Origin: Planctomycetaceae bacterium
GTDB taxonomy: Bacteria; Planctomycetota; Planctomycetia; Planctomycetales; Planctomycetaceae
DNA length: 64,000 bases
Assembly: GCA_041398785.1 (NCBI GenBank)
Contig: JAWKUA010000021.1
Location: 66,347-130,346 of the forward strand
Direction: 5' to 3'
This document shows, piece after piece, positions 19,265 through 28,057 of the stretch (positions within the stretch are counted from its first letter, which is position 1; every line of letters starts with the position of its first letter). The notes under the pieces were generated by a model. That model did no database searches. It saw only the letters and a list, made by a program, of their open reading frames with translations, and had not been told where the DNA came from. A program made the translations under genes and the position numbers.

Positions 19265-20128
19265 TCAGGTCACGTTCATTACGGACGGTCGCGAAACGAG
19301 CCAGACGCAGAGTCCGAAGACGGCCACGGTCACGGTGACTGACACCGCCAGGCACAACGGCATCGACGGAAGTGCTTCCCCGACAGGAAGTTCGGCTACG
19401 TACAGCAGTCGCCGCAGTCCCGCGACACCATAGGTCAGCGGGTTCAGCCGAATGACCCAGGACAGCCAGCCGGATTCGCCGCCTGGAAAGAAGGCTCCCG
19501 ACAGCAGCCACATCGGCATCAAAAAGACGCTCATCATCGCGTGGAATCCCTGCGTCGAGTTCATCGGCCACGCCATGAGAAAACCGATCGCGGTCAGCTC
19601 GACGGACACCAGCACCAGAAACATCGCCGCGGCCAGCATTTGGGGGGCCGACAGGTGCATCGGCAATTCCGGAGCCAGTCCCACGTAACTCAACAGCGGT
19701 CCCGCCAGCAGGAACAGCGCGGCCTGCAGCACCGCCAGCAGCGTTCCGCCAATGATCTTTCCCAGCACGATCACCCAGCGAGGCGCCGGAGCGACCAGGA
19801 CTCCCTGCAGAAAGCCTTCCCGCCGATCTTCGATGACGGAAATCGTGGAAAAGATCGCCGTAAACATCACGATCAGTACTGCGACGCCGGGCAGAAAGTA
19901 TTCCTGATACGTCATGGGGCGATCCAGCGCGGCGGCCCAGTTCGGAGCCTGAAACGAAGATCGCAGGCCGGCTCCAAACAGAACCCAGAAGATCACCGGC
20001 TGACCAATCGCGCCCACAATGCGAGTTCTCTGGCGCAGGAACCGCACGATCTCCCGTGACGTCAGTGCCCACACGGCAGGCCACGCCGTGGGTGATTCCT
20101 GTTCAGCAGTCAGAACGCTGGAGTTCAT
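19265..20128 (-). CDS. ABC-2 type transporter permease
   Basis: A 287-residue permease with six hydrophobic helices and the ABC-2 pattern: an amphipathic N-terminal helix (ALTSREIVRFLRQRTRIVGAI), then ITVIED-like text ISVIEDRREGFLQGVLVAPAP and a late NPLTYGVAGLRRLLY. No ATPase gene is adjacent; the ATP-binding gene at 9402-10355 is of the matching class. The start ATGAAC itself contains a TGA that could once have been the ATPase stop. The transported substrate is unknown. Confidence 0.87.
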   Translation of the reverse strand: MNSSVLTAEQESPTAWPAVWALTSREIVRFLRQRTRIVGAIGQPVIFWVLFGAGLRSSFQAPNWAAALDRPMTYQEYFLPGVAVLIVMFTAIFSTISVIEDRREGFLQGVLVAPAPRWVIVLGKIIGGTLLAVLQAALFLLAGPLLSYVGLAPELPMHLSAPQMLAAAMFLVLVSVELTAIGFLMAWPMNSTQGFHAMMSVFLMPMWLLSGAFFPGGESGWLSWVIRLNPLTYGVAGLRRLLYVAELPVGEALPSMPLCLAVSVTVTVAVFGLCVWLVSRPSVMNVT

Positions 20129-20223
20129 GGAATTCGCTTTGGATCAGAGGTCCCGGCAGACGCTGTGAGCGCAAAGGCTGCGTCCGGGCCTGGAGCGTCT
20201 CATAGTCGGTTCCGCACCGATAC

Positions 20224-20445
20224 TCAAACCTCAGCGCGAAGTTCCGACGGGCGGTGATGACGCGACTTGACGACGGTCTTCTTCACGTTCCGGAATCGGG
20301 AATTCTGAAAGGTGTCGGCCGGCGTCACTTCGGCGGAATCTGCCGACGTGGTCGCTTTGGCAGGCGAACCGACTGATGTCTGAACATGCATCGTTCCGTG
20401 GCGGCGAAAAGTCACGAACGGCAGGCTGAATCCCCGCGGACTCAT
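20224..20445 (-). CDS. Small hypothetical protein (73 residues)
   Basis: A minus-strand frame whose ATG at 20445 has GGAAAAG three bases upstream, a possible ribosome-binding site. Codon choice is G/C-rich at third positions like the neighbours. The protein is basic and Ser/Thr-rich with no helix or motif I recognise. It is the only plausible gene in the 414 bases between the ABC-2 permease and the ParA gene. It may be a chance frame. Confidence 0.35.
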   Translation of the reverse strand: MSPRGFSLPFVTFRRHGTMHVQTSVGSPAKATTSADSAEVTPADTFQNSRFRNVKKTVVKSRHHRPSELRAEV

Positions 20446-20542
20446 CTTTTCCGGTCGGTGCCCGAGTCGTATATTCGAGGGTTCGAGAACGTTCTGGGCC
20501 GGCGATCAGGGACTTCGCTTCGGCAATTCAGGGATGAAAAGC

Positions 20543-21382
20543 ATGCGTACGATTGCAGTGATGAATCAGAAGGGCGGCGTGGGCAAGACCACCACCAGTG
20601 TGAATCTTGCGGCCGCGCTGGCTCGCCGCGGGTCGAAGGTCTGTGTGATCGACCTGGATCCTCAGGGGCACGCGTCGTTTCACCTCGGACTGGAACCAAC
20701 CGGCGATACTCTGACGGTGTACGAAGTGTTTTCGGAACAGGCGACGATCGACGACGCTCGCCAGTTGGTTGCCGAGAACCTGTCCATTGTTCCGTCAACC
20801 ATCGATCTGGCGGCGGTTGAAGTGGAACTGGCCAACGTGCAGGGACGCGAATTCGTCCTTCGAAACGCAATGCGGCACTGGAAGGAACAGCAGAGATTCG
20901 ATTACGTGATCATGGACTGCCCGCCGTCGCTGGGAGTATTGACGATCAATGCACTGTCGGCGGTCAGTGAGGTTCTGATACCGCTGCAGCCTCACTTCTT
21001 TGCGCTGCAGGGTTTGTCAAAGCTGTTTGAAACGACGGCGCTGGTGACGCGACGACTGAACCGCGAACTTCGTGTCACGGGAGTCGCGCTGTGTCTCTAC
21101 GAATCGGGAACGCGGCTGGCGGCTGACGTCACCGAAGACCTGAAGATGTTTCTTACATCCAGCGATCCGGAAACTCCGTGGGCGAACGCTCAGATCTTTC
21201 GCAGTCGCGTCCGCCGCAACATCAAGCTTGCGGAAGCTCCCAGTTTCGGGCAGTCGATCTTCGACTATGCCCCCAAATGCTCCGGAGCCCAGGATTACGG
21301 TGCGTTGGCAGACGAAGTGCTGGCGATGGTCGCAAGCCATCCGAAGCCCGCCGCTGTTCAACGGCAACAGGAAGCGGCATAA
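20543..21382 (+). CDS. ParA/Soj-family ATPase
   Basis: A 279-residue deviant-Walker ATPase (MNQKGGVGKTTT near residues 7-18; second Walker region VIDLDPQGHAS; MDCPPSLG; and the C-terminal EAPSFGQSIFDY...GAQDYGALADEVL). The start at 20543 is preferred because AGGGA lies nine bases before it; an ATG at 20534 sits directly on that sequence. Such ATPases position chromosomes, plasmids or protein clusters on the nucleoid. No ParB gene or parS-like repeats are adjacent, so it may be an orphan ParA positioning another cargo. Confidence 0.87.
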   Translation: MRTIAVMNQKGGVGKTTTSVNLAAALARRGSKVCVIDLDPQGHASFHLGLEPTGDTLTVYEVFSEQATIDDARQLVAENLSIVPSTIDLAAVEVELANVQGREFVLRNAMRHWKEQQRFDYVIMDCPPSLGVLTINALSAVSEVLIPLQPHFFALQGLSKLFETTALVTRRLNRELRVTGVALCLYESGTRLAADVTEDLKMFLTSSDPETPWANAQIFRSRVRRNIKLAEAPSFGQSIFDYAPKCSGAQDYGALADEVLAMVASHPKPAAVQRQQEAA

Positions 21383-21559
21383 GTCCGGCAGCAGCAAGTC
21401 CGCCGGCGACGGCATTCGCAAGCTCCGGATTCCGCGTTTCCTCAGGCGATTCTCCCGGCGTGTGGCACAGCCGCCTGTGGACGGTATAGAATACGGCGTT
21501 CCCGTATTTCGACGCGATGCCGTCCCGATCTGCCCACCGACCGCCTCAGGAGCAAACTC

Positions 21560-22288
21560 GTGCCCGCACTTCGAATCCGATTCACTTCGATCTCAATCGT
21601 ACTTGCCATCGCTGCTCTGACAACCGCATCGCTGGCCGACGACCCGGCGAAATCACCGGCAGCGAAGTCATCCGAAGAATCCCCGAAGGCTGACAAAGAC
21701 GGCTGGAAGCCTTTGTTCAACGGCAAGGACCTGACCGACTGGAAGTCGACGAACTTCGGTGGCGAAGGCGAAGTCTACGTCGAAAACGGTGACGTTGTGA
21801 TTACTCCGGGAGTCGACCTGTCGGGAATCACGAGTACGCGCAGGGATATTCCGAAGTCCAACTACGAAATCGAATTTGAGGCTCAGCGGGCCGAAGGCAA
21901 CGATTTTTTTGCCGGCCTGACGTTTCCCGTCAAGGACGAGTTCTGTTCGCTGATTCTTGGCGGCTGGGGCGGCGGTGTCTGCGGGCTTTCGAGTCTTGAT
22001 CGCCTTGACGCGTCCGAAAACGACACGACCAGCTACCGTTCGTTTACGCGAGGCCAGTGGTACAAAGTTCGACTGAAGGTCACCGACGATCGCATCGACG
22101 CATGGATCGATGACATGCAGATCGTGGATGTTGAGCTGAAGAACTACAGCAGGATCAGCGTCCGATTCGAAGTCGAACGCAGCCAGCCGCTGGGATTCGC
22201 AACGTATCAGACAACCGCGCGGATTCGGAATGCCAGGATGCGAGTCCTGCCGAAGGACGAACCGACGCCGCAGCCTTCGGAGAAATAA
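21560..22288 (+). CDS. DUF1080 secreted protein (3-keto-disaccharide hydrolase-like fold)
   Basis: A 242-residue exported protein. A GTG start at 21560 gives a signal peptide ending near ASLA-DD. The remainder is a DUF1080 domain, with the family opening GWKPLFNGKDLTDW, a concanavalin-like beta sandwich (SNYEIEFEAQRAEGNDFFAGLTFPV) and closing IRNARMRV. The domain is greatly expanded in planctomycetes and is linked to sugar degradation; the substrate here is unknown. It stands alone, followed 91 bases later by the cytochrome fusion gene. Confidence 0.85.
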   Translation: MPALRIRFTSISIVLAIAALTTASLADDPAKSPAAKSSEESPKADKDGWKPLFNGKDLTDWKSTNFGGEGEVYVENGDVVITPGVDLSGITSTRRDIPKSNYEIEFEAQRAEGNDFFAGLTFPVKDEFCSLILGGWGGGVCGLSSLDRLDASENDTTSYRSFTRGQWYKVRLKVTDDRIDAWIDDMQIVDVELKNYSRISVRFEVERSQPLGFATYQTTARIRNARMRVLPKDEPTPQPSEK

Positions 22289-22379
22289 TCCCGCACGTTG
22301 TCAGCGACGGCACGCGACAGCGATCCGGAGTTCGCCCCGGTGAATCATCCCGCTACGAAGATCAATCGGATTTCCTTCC

Positions 22380-24242
22380 ATGCCTTTGAATCTCATTCGA
22401 AACAGCGCCTTCCTGCTGGTGATGGCTTCCGTATCCTGCAGTTCGGCGTTAGCGGACCGCGTTTCCTCCAACAGTCTGCTGTGCATCAGTCACGATGATT
22501 CGCTGATCGCATGCTCCAACCGTGACAGCCGCAGTGTTTCAATCTTCACGAGACGCGATCTGAAACGCACGTTTGAAGTGGAAGTCGGACTGCACCCGGA
22601 AGGCACGACGTTTATCGGCGGCACACATCTGGTCGCGTGCTGCGTCTACGGCGACGACCGGATTGTTGTGATTGACGCGGATTCCGGAAAAATCGTGCAT
22701 CGCATCGACGTGTTTGACGAACCGTACGGCATCGTAACGTCCGGTGACGGCGGGCATCTGTTTGCGACGCTGGAATATCCCGGCCAGGTGATCCGGATCG
22801 ACACAAAGTCGTGGCAGGTCGACGGCGAATGGAACGTTGGCCGGATGCTGCGAGGAATCGCGGTGGCTTCTGACCAGAAGAGCCTGTTCGTCACCGAATA
22901 CCTGACGGCACACCTGCTGCAGATTTCCGCCGAAGACGGTTCACTGCTGCGTCGCTGGGACGCCAGTGAGACCGAAAACATCTGCCGGCAGGTGACTTTG
23001 CATCCCACGCTGCCGAAAGCCTATCTGCCGCACATTCGATCGAAAGTCACGGCCGCTCACGGCAACGGATCGATCTTTCCGTATGTCACCGCCGTTACTT
23101 TGACGCAGGACGAAAATTCGCGACGGATGCGAATTCCCATGGACAGCTTTCGAGGAGCCCGGGTGGTGGCGAATCCCTGGGAAGTCGAATTGTCTCCCGA
23201 CGGCAGTAGAGCCTACGTCATCTTCGGCGCGACGAATGACATGTTTGTCGCCGGCGTGGTCGATGACGACTACACAGAGATCAAGTACCAGTCAGCCGTA
23301 TCGCTGGGAAGCAATCCGCGAGCGGTCCGGGCGTCGGCCGACGGAAAGTCGTTCTACGTTTACAACGCTCTGGATTTTGAACTTGTGGAATTCGACGCCA
23401 CGACGCTGAAACCGGCTCGCACAGTCAGCGTCACTGACCATCCGCTGCCGGAACCGCTGCGAACCGGCAAGGCTCTGTTCTACACCGCGCTGCAGCCGAT
23501 GTCGGGCCGACAGTGGATTGCGTGTTCGAGTTGCCATATCGACGGTGACGCCGACGGCCGCACATGGCAGCAGCCCGAAGGACTCCGGCAGACTCAGCCG
23601 CTGACAGGTCTGGCGTGGACGCATCCACTGCACTGGTCGGCCGATCGTGACGAAGTTCAGGACTTCGAACATACGATCCAGGGCAAGCTCATGCAGGGGC
23701 GCGGCTTCGTTCGCGACGCACTGCCGGGCGCGCTGGACGAACCGATCGCCGGTCGCAGCGAACTTCTCGACGCGATCGCCGTCTACACGAACTCTCACGA
23801 ATTCACGCTCAGTCCGCATTCAAAGCATGGTTTGTCAGACGCCGCCAAACGCGGCCGAGACATCTTTCTGTCCGAAACCACGAAATGCGCGACCTGCCAT
23901 TCCGGGCCGTTCTACTCGGATTCACGGATTGGCAAACCCAAAGATTTCGTACTGCACGATGTCGGCACGGGTAACGACGATGCGTCCGAACTGATGGGAC
24001 CGAAATACGAGACTCCGACACTGCTGGGCATCTATCGCTCAGCGCCGTATCTGCACCACGGCAGGGCGGCAACTCTGAAGGATGTCCTGACGACGGAGAA
24101 CTCTGAAGACAAGCACGGCGTCACCAGTCAGCTTGACGATCAGCAGATTGACGATCTTGTGGAGTTCCTGAAGGCTCTGCCCTACGAAGATCCGGTCCCC
24201 GCCGCCAAAGCCGCCGGTCTGCCGAAAGTCACCGGCCTATAA
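22380..24242 (+). CDS. Beta-propeller protein fused to di-haem cytochrome c
   Basis: A 620-residue exported protein. A signal peptide (LLVMASVSCSSALA) is followed by about 330 residues of YncE/YVTN-type propeller blades (SPDGSRAYVIFG, SADGKSFYVYN). The C-terminal 250 residues resemble MauG/cytochrome c peroxidase, with haem sites CSSCH near residue 382 and CATCH near residue 504 and later TPTLLGIYRSAPYLHHGRAATL. Such fusions are common in planctomycetes. The enzyme probably oxidises a periplasmic substrate; no partner gene is adjacent. Confidence 0.82.
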   Translation: MPLNLIRNSAFLLVMASVSCSSALADRVSSNSLLCISHDDSLIACSNRDSRSVSIFTRRDLKRTFEVEVGLHPEGTTFIGGTHLVACCVYGDDRIVVIDADSGKIVHRIDVFDEPYGIVTSGDGGHLFATLEYPGQVIRIDTKSWQVDGEWNVGRMLRGIAVASDQKSLFVTEYLTAHLLQISAEDGSLLRRWDASETENICRQVTLHPTLPKAYLPHIRSKVTAAHGNGSIFPYVTAVTLTQDENSRRMRIPMDSFRGARVVANPWEVELSPDGSRAYVIFGATNDMFVAGVVDDDYTEIKYQSAVSLGSNPRAVRASADGKSFYVYNALDFELVEFDATTLKPARTVSVTDHPLPEPLRTGKALFYTALQPMSGRQWIACSSCHIDGDADGRTWQQPEGLRQTQPLTGLAWTHPLHWSADRDEVQDFEHTIQGKLMQGRGFVRDALPGALDEPIAGRSELLDAIAVYTNSHEFTLSPHSKHGLSDAAKRGRDIFLSETTKCATCHSGPFYSDSRIGKPKDFVLHDVGTGNDDASELMGPKYETPTLLGIYRSAPYLHHGRAATLKDVLTTENSEDKHGVTSQLDDQQIDDLVEFLKALPYEDPVPAAKAAGLPKVTGL

Positions 24243-24253
24243 GCAAACACCCT

Positions 24254-24412
24254 CCGCCATTCCCACGGAGGCGGGAACCCGACGACTGCGTCTGTCGCGA
24301 CGAATTGGCCACAGATTTCACAGATGGACACAGATTTTCCGCCCCTGTCCACCGCACCGCACGAGCATGTCATCTGTGTGAATCTGCGAAATCTGTGGAC
24401 ATGGATTTCCGT
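24254..24412 (+). repeat. Palindromic intergenic element, copy 1
   Basis: First copy of an element repeated 178-179 bases later. It starts with CCGCCATTCCCACGGAGG and contains an imperfect 28-base inverted repeat: the arm at 24309-24336 (CCACAGATTTCACAGATGG...) pairs with 24371-24398 at 24 of 28 positions, around a 34-base loop. The CACAGAT and ATCTGTG words recur throughout. It encodes nothing recognisable and lies between two genes on the same strand, as a REP/MITE-like element would. Confidence 0.75.
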
Positions 24413-24432
24413 CCGCGCAATCTCCAATCGCC

Positions 24433-24592
24433 CCGCCATTCCCACGGAGGCGGAACCCGGCGACTGCGTCTGTCGCGATGAATTGGCCACAGATTTCACC
24501 GATGGACACAGATTCTGTGTTCGCCCGTGCACAGCGGCCGCAGGAGCATGTCATCTGTGTGAATCTGAATAATCTGTGGACAAAAACTTCCC
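24433..24592 (+). repeat. Palindromic intergenic element, copy 2
   Basis: Second copy in direct orientation. The opening CCGCCATTCCCACGGAGG block is exact, and one base is missing shortly after relative to copy 1. The inverted arms are 24487-24514 and 24552-24579, pairing at about 21 of 28 positions, so this copy has drifted more. It ends about 110 bases before the dnaX start. Confidence 0.75.
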
Positions 24593-24701
24593 TCGCTCGC
24601 ACCGCGCTCCGCTTCGCGCGTCAACTCGGTGGATGGCCTTGCCGGAATCGAGCACAATATCGGCGGTCTCGTTTTCTGGTCCCGTCAAAGGTCGTCGCCG
24701 C

Positions 24702-26477
24702 GTGAGTACCGGTTCTCATTACACTGTTCTGGCTCGTCGTTTTCGTCCGCAGGCATTTGACGATGTTGTCGGTCAGGAGCACGTTTCGAAAGCGCTGCGG
24801 AACGCCATTCGGGCGGGCCGGGTGGCTCACGCGTATCTGTTCACCGGCGCTCGTGGCGTGGGAAAGACGTCGACCGCGCGGATTCTTGCCAAGGCACTGA
24901 ATTGTCCAAACGCGAAGGACGGAGTGCCGTGCAACAACTGCGAAATCTGCGACGGCGTGTCAGCCGGCAACGATGTGGACGTGATGGAGATCGACGGAGC
25001 CTCCAACACGGGCGTCGACAACATTCGTTCGCTGCGCGCCAACGTGGGTGTGCGGTCCATGCGGGCGGAGTTCAAGATCTACATCATCGACGAAGTTCAC
25101 ATGCTGTCGACGGCTGCGTTCAATGCGCTGCTGAAGACGCTGGAAGAACCGCCGCCGAACGTGAAGTTTGTGTTCTGCACGACGGAGCCGCAGAAGGTAC
25201 CGGACACCATCCTGTCGCGGTGCCAGAGATTTGACTTCAGCGCGATCAATGACCAGTCCATCGCCGACCGCCTGAAGGAAATCGCGACGGCCGAAGGCTT
25301 CGACGTGGCTGACGAAGCGGTCGAACTGGTGGCTCGCCGCGCGCGAGGTTCGATGCGGGACAGTCAGTCGTTGTTCGACCAGTTGCTTGCGTTCAGCGAA
25401 GGCTCCGTGACCGCAGAAGACGTGCATCGAATGCTGGGGACGGCCAGCGATGACCTGTTGATTTCGCTGTTCGCGGCGGTCGTGGAACACCGGCCGGGAG
25501 AAGTGCTGACTCTGTTGGAATCCGCGCTTAACGCGGGCGTCCAGGCCGGCGAACTGCTCGATCAGTGCATCGGCTATGTGCGTGATCTGATGGTGCTGCT
25601 CAGCGGGGGAGTTCACGTGCCGCTGTGCAGCGTCGCGTCCGCTCGCCGCGACGAACTGCAGACTCACGGCAACGCGATGTCGATGCCGAACGTGCTGGCG
25701 GCGTTTCAGATTTTGTCCGAAGCCAAGTCCCGCATGTTTCGCAGCACATTTTCCAGAGTCGTTCTGGAAATGGCGATGGTGCAACTGACGCTGCTGGAGA
25801 ATCTCTCGGCGCTCAGCAGCCTGCTGTCCGGCGAACTGCCCGGTATTCCCGCAGCGGTCGCCGGCACAGTTGCGGATTCCGGTTCGAATTCCCCGGAAAA
25901 AAAAACTCCTGAGTTTGCCGGACAAGCAGCGGAACCTGCCGACGGCACGCGGTCTCCGTCGCCGAAAATCGAATTCTGTCAGCAGAACGTGAATCAGATT
26001 CTGACGGAACTGATTGCGGAATCCGGTCTTCAGCTCGGCGGCGCGCTGAAGGAAGCCGCCGCTTCGATTTCGCTGCCGAATCGTCTGGAGCTGTCGATCG
26101 GCTCCTCCTATAGTTCCCGCCGAAGAATTCTGGAACAACCGGAAACGCGGACAACGATCGTTTCGCTTGTGGAACGGCTGACCGGAATCGAGCCGGTTGT
26201 CAGCATTGTGGTTGTTGACGATCGAACGGACGCGGCATCGCCTTCGTCCGAACCAGCGCCGGTTAAGACAGCGGAACGAATTGCGGAACCGTCAGCCTCA
26301 AAGTCGGGAAGACCAGCGGTCGCTCGAACAAAATCGTCGCCGGTGCGACGCAGAGACGACATTGATCCGGAAAAGGATGCTTTCGTGCAGCAGGTGGTTG
26401 ATGTTTTTGGAGCGACAGTTGTGCAGGTGGTGGATGCTCCGGCACGCTCCGGCACGGCTGCGGAGGCCGATGACTGA
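24702..26477 (+). CDS. dnaX: DNA polymerase III subunit gamma/tau
   Basis: A 591-residue clamp-loader ATPase. The GTG at 24702 (VSTGSHYTVLARRFRPQ) matches the usual family start; the frame stays open to 24576, but those extra 42 residues come largely from the repeat region. It shows Walker A GARGVGKTS, a four-Cys zinc site (CPNAKDGVPCNNCEIC), Walker B IIDEVHML and the sensor region CTTEPQKVPDTILSRCQRFDF. After residue 360 comes the tau-like tail, low-complexity then conserved. It leads the dnaX-ybaB-recR set. Confidence 0.95.
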   Translation: MSTGSHYTVLARRFRPQAFDDVVGQEHVSKALRNAIRAGRVAHAYLFTGARGVGKTSTARILAKALNCPNAKDGVPCNNCEICDGVSAGNDVDVMEIDGASNTGVDNIRSLRANVGVRSMRAEFKIYIIDEVHMLSTAAFNALLKTLEEPPPNVKFVFCTTEPQKVPDTILSRCQRFDFSAINDQSIADRLKEIATAEGFDVADEAVELVARRARGSMRDSQSLFDQLLAFSEGSVTAEDVHRMLGTASDDLLISLFAAVVEHRPGEVLTLLESALNAGVQAGELLDQCIGYVRDLMVLLSGGVHVPLCSVASARRDELQTHGNAMSMPNVLAAFQILSEAKSRMFRSTFSRVVLEMAMVQLTLLENLSALSSLLSGELPGIPAAVAGTVADSGSNSPEKKTPEFAGQAAEPADGTRSPSPKIEFCQQNVNQILTELIAESGLQLGGALKEAAASISLPNRLELSIGSSYSSRRRILEQPETRTTIVSLVERLTGIEPVVSIVVVDDRTDAASPSSEPAPVKTAERIAEPSASKSGRPAVARTKSSPVRRRDDIDPEKDAFVQQVVDVFGATVVQVVDAPARSGTAAEADD

Positions 26478-26779
26478 CTGTTCACGCAGAAGCCGGACGT
26501 TCCGGCATTGCTGCCGAAATCCGCATTCCGTCGATGGCGATGTCGAAGCGTCCGGGCCTCATGGGCTTGCCCACGATGATGCGTCATACGAACCTTCGAG
26601 CGAGCGACGTCTTTGGAGTGCGGCGGCTGGTCGCCGCGTTCCTTTCCACTCAGTCGCCGATCGCAGGTAAATCGAACAACCGATCGGTAGTCGAAAATCG
26701 CTCGACGACCACAGCGATGCTGAACCATCGTACTCCGGACGATCGCCCGGATATGGACTAACTGAAAGGAGAAGCCATT
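26478..26779 (+). other. Intergenic stretch between dnaX and ybaB
   Basis: These 302 bases hold a short hairpin (GCCGGA/TCCGGC, 26492-26506) without a T run just after dnaX, and the Shine-Dalgarno AAGGAG of ybaB at the end. No other feature is seen. Confidence 0.5.
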
Positions 26780-27136
26780 GTGCTGAAGGGACTTGGAAAC
26801 CTGGCGTCGATCATGAAGAACGCGCAGGAAATGCAGAGCCGAATGAAGGAGGCACGGGAGAAGATCGGTGAGCTTCGTGTCGAAGGGATCGCCGGCGGAG
26901 GCATGGTCAGAGTTCAGGCCAGCGGCGAAATGACGATTCTGAACGTCCAGATCGATTCGTCGCTGCTGGAAACTCAGGACGGCGAGATGATTGAGGAACT
27001 TGTCGTGGCCGCCACCAATCAGGCGCTGCAGAAGGCGAAGGACGCCGCGGCTCAGGCCATGACGGACGTCGCCGGAGGCATGGATATTCCGGGGCTGGGC
27101 GACGCCCTGTCGAAACTCGGACTGGGCGGACCGTAG
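26780..27136 (+). CDS. ybaB: YbaB/EbfC-family nucleoid-associated protein
   Basis: A 118-residue DNA-binding protein. The GTG start at 26780 follows AAGGAGAAG. It has the family layout: an N-terminal coiled helix (IMKNAQEMQSRMKEAREKIGELRVEGIAGGGMVRV), a short sheet, and a C-terminal helix (EELVVAATNQALQKAKDAAAQAM), ending in a glycine-rich tail. YbaB dimers form a tweezer-like DNA binder. Its place between dnaX and recR is conserved across many bacteria. Confidence 0.92.
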   Translation: MLKGLGNLASIMKNAQEMQSRMKEAREKIGELRVEGIAGGGMVRVQASGEMTILNVQIDSSLLETQDGEMIEELVVAATNQALQKAKDAAAQAMTDVAGGMDIPGLGDALSKLGLGGP

Positions 27137-27276
27137 CCGCGGAACCGGTATCGGCGCATGAGACGATGTCGATCGGCGGCTTGGCTCCGCAGGTTCGGTA
27201 TCGCCGCAATCGCAAGTCCAGAGATTCGTTGCCGCATGTGTGGTGCGCACAGAAAGTTGAATCAGACTCGAAATTC

Positions 27277-27897
27277 ATGAAATCCGATTTCTCGACAGAC
27301 CATCCCTACGGTGCCAGCGTCGGCAAACTGATCGACGAATTCGGCCGCCTTCCCGGCATCGGAAAGAAGACGGCGGAGCGGCTTGCCAATCATGTCCTGT
27401 CGTGCCCTCGGGAAGAAGCGTATGCGCTGGCGGACGCCATTCGTGCCGTGAAAACTTCCGTCCGGCGGTGTTCGGTCTGTTTCAATCTGACGGAATCTGA
27501 GGTCTGCGCGATCTGCTCCGACCCGCGCCGTGATCGTCATGTCATCTGCGTTGTAGAGCAGCCGCGTGACGTTGTCGCTCTGGAATCCAGCGGCGCCTAT
27601 CAGGGGCTGTATCACGTGCTCGGCGGCAGGATTGCGCCGCTGGAAGGCATCGGTCCGGAGGACCTGACGATTCACCAGCTTGTGAAGCGCATTCGCAAAG
27701 ATGGAGTCACCGAACTGGTGATGGCCACGAATCCCACGCTGGAGGGCGACGGGACGGCGTTGTTCATCACGAATCTGCTGCAGAATGACAACGTCAAAGT
27801 CACGCGACTGGCTCGGGGCATCGCATCCGGCAGTGTTCTGGAGTTCGCAAACCGCGAAATGCTGGCTGACGCTCTGCGGGGACGACAGTCCTTCTGA
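27277..27897 (+). CDS. recR: Recombination mediator protein RecR
   Basis: A 206-residue repair protein acting with RecF and RecO to load RecA. The ATG at 27277 gives the usual length; an open frame to 27166 adds 37 unrelated residues. It has the helix-hairpin-helix LPGIGKKTAERLA, the four-Cys zinc finger (CSVC...CAIC), and a Toprim domain with VVEQPRDVVALE and the closing RGIASGSVLEFANREML. It lies 140 bases after ybaB. Confidence 0.95.
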   Translation: MKSDFSTDHPYGASVGKLIDEFGRLPGIGKKTAERLANHVLSCPREEAYALADAIRAVKTSVRRCSVCFNLTESEVCAICSDPRRDRHVICVVEQPRDVVALESSGAYQGLYHVLGGRIAPLEGIGPEDLTIHQLVKRIRKDGVTELVMATNPTLEGDGTALFITNLLQNDNVKVTRLARGIASGSVLEFANREMLADALRGRQSF

Positions 27898-27957
27898 CAC
27901 TGCGATTTTTCGTGGGATTTTTCTGGACATTTTGGAAATCCAGGTCGGCGATGTTTG

Positions 27958-27974
27958 TTGGCACTCTGTTTGCT
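27958..27974 (+). promoter_or_regulatory. Sigma-54 type (-24/-12) promoter upstream of rpoN
   Basis: TTGGCACTCTGTTTGCT matches the sigma-54 consensus, with the invariant GG (27960-27961) and GC (27972-27973) separated by exactly ten bases. Transcription would start about 12 bases after the GC, some 70 bases before the rpoN ATG at 28058. A sigma-70-like TACAAT lies at 27995-28000 without a good -35. The match is by eye; use by the polymerase is inferred. Confidence 0.55.
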
Positions 27975-28057
27975 CATGGCGGCCGATTTTAGACTACAAT
28001 GCAAACGTGCCGCCCCGGATGGCGGGCTGATTTCGACGCATAAGCCTGGCGACCAGC

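Noticed and set aside
19092..20084. 330-codon minus frame overlapping the ABC-2 permease
   Set aside because: A different frame of the same strand over the permease. The permease frame carries the helices and ABC-2 motifs; this one has no similarity and begins inside it.
24318..24602. Minus-strand frames reading through the tandem repeats
   Set aside because: The peptides repeat with the DNA element (CEICGQF and similar) and are repeat-derived, not genes.
24960..26138. 392-codon antisense frame over dnaX
   Set aside because: Opposite a certain dnaX gene, low-complexity Gln/Arg-rich text, no motif.
27995..28000. TACAAT as a sigma-70 promoter of rpoN
   Set aside because: Possible -10, but no acceptable -35 at 16-18 bases, so it is only mentioned beside the sigma-54 site.
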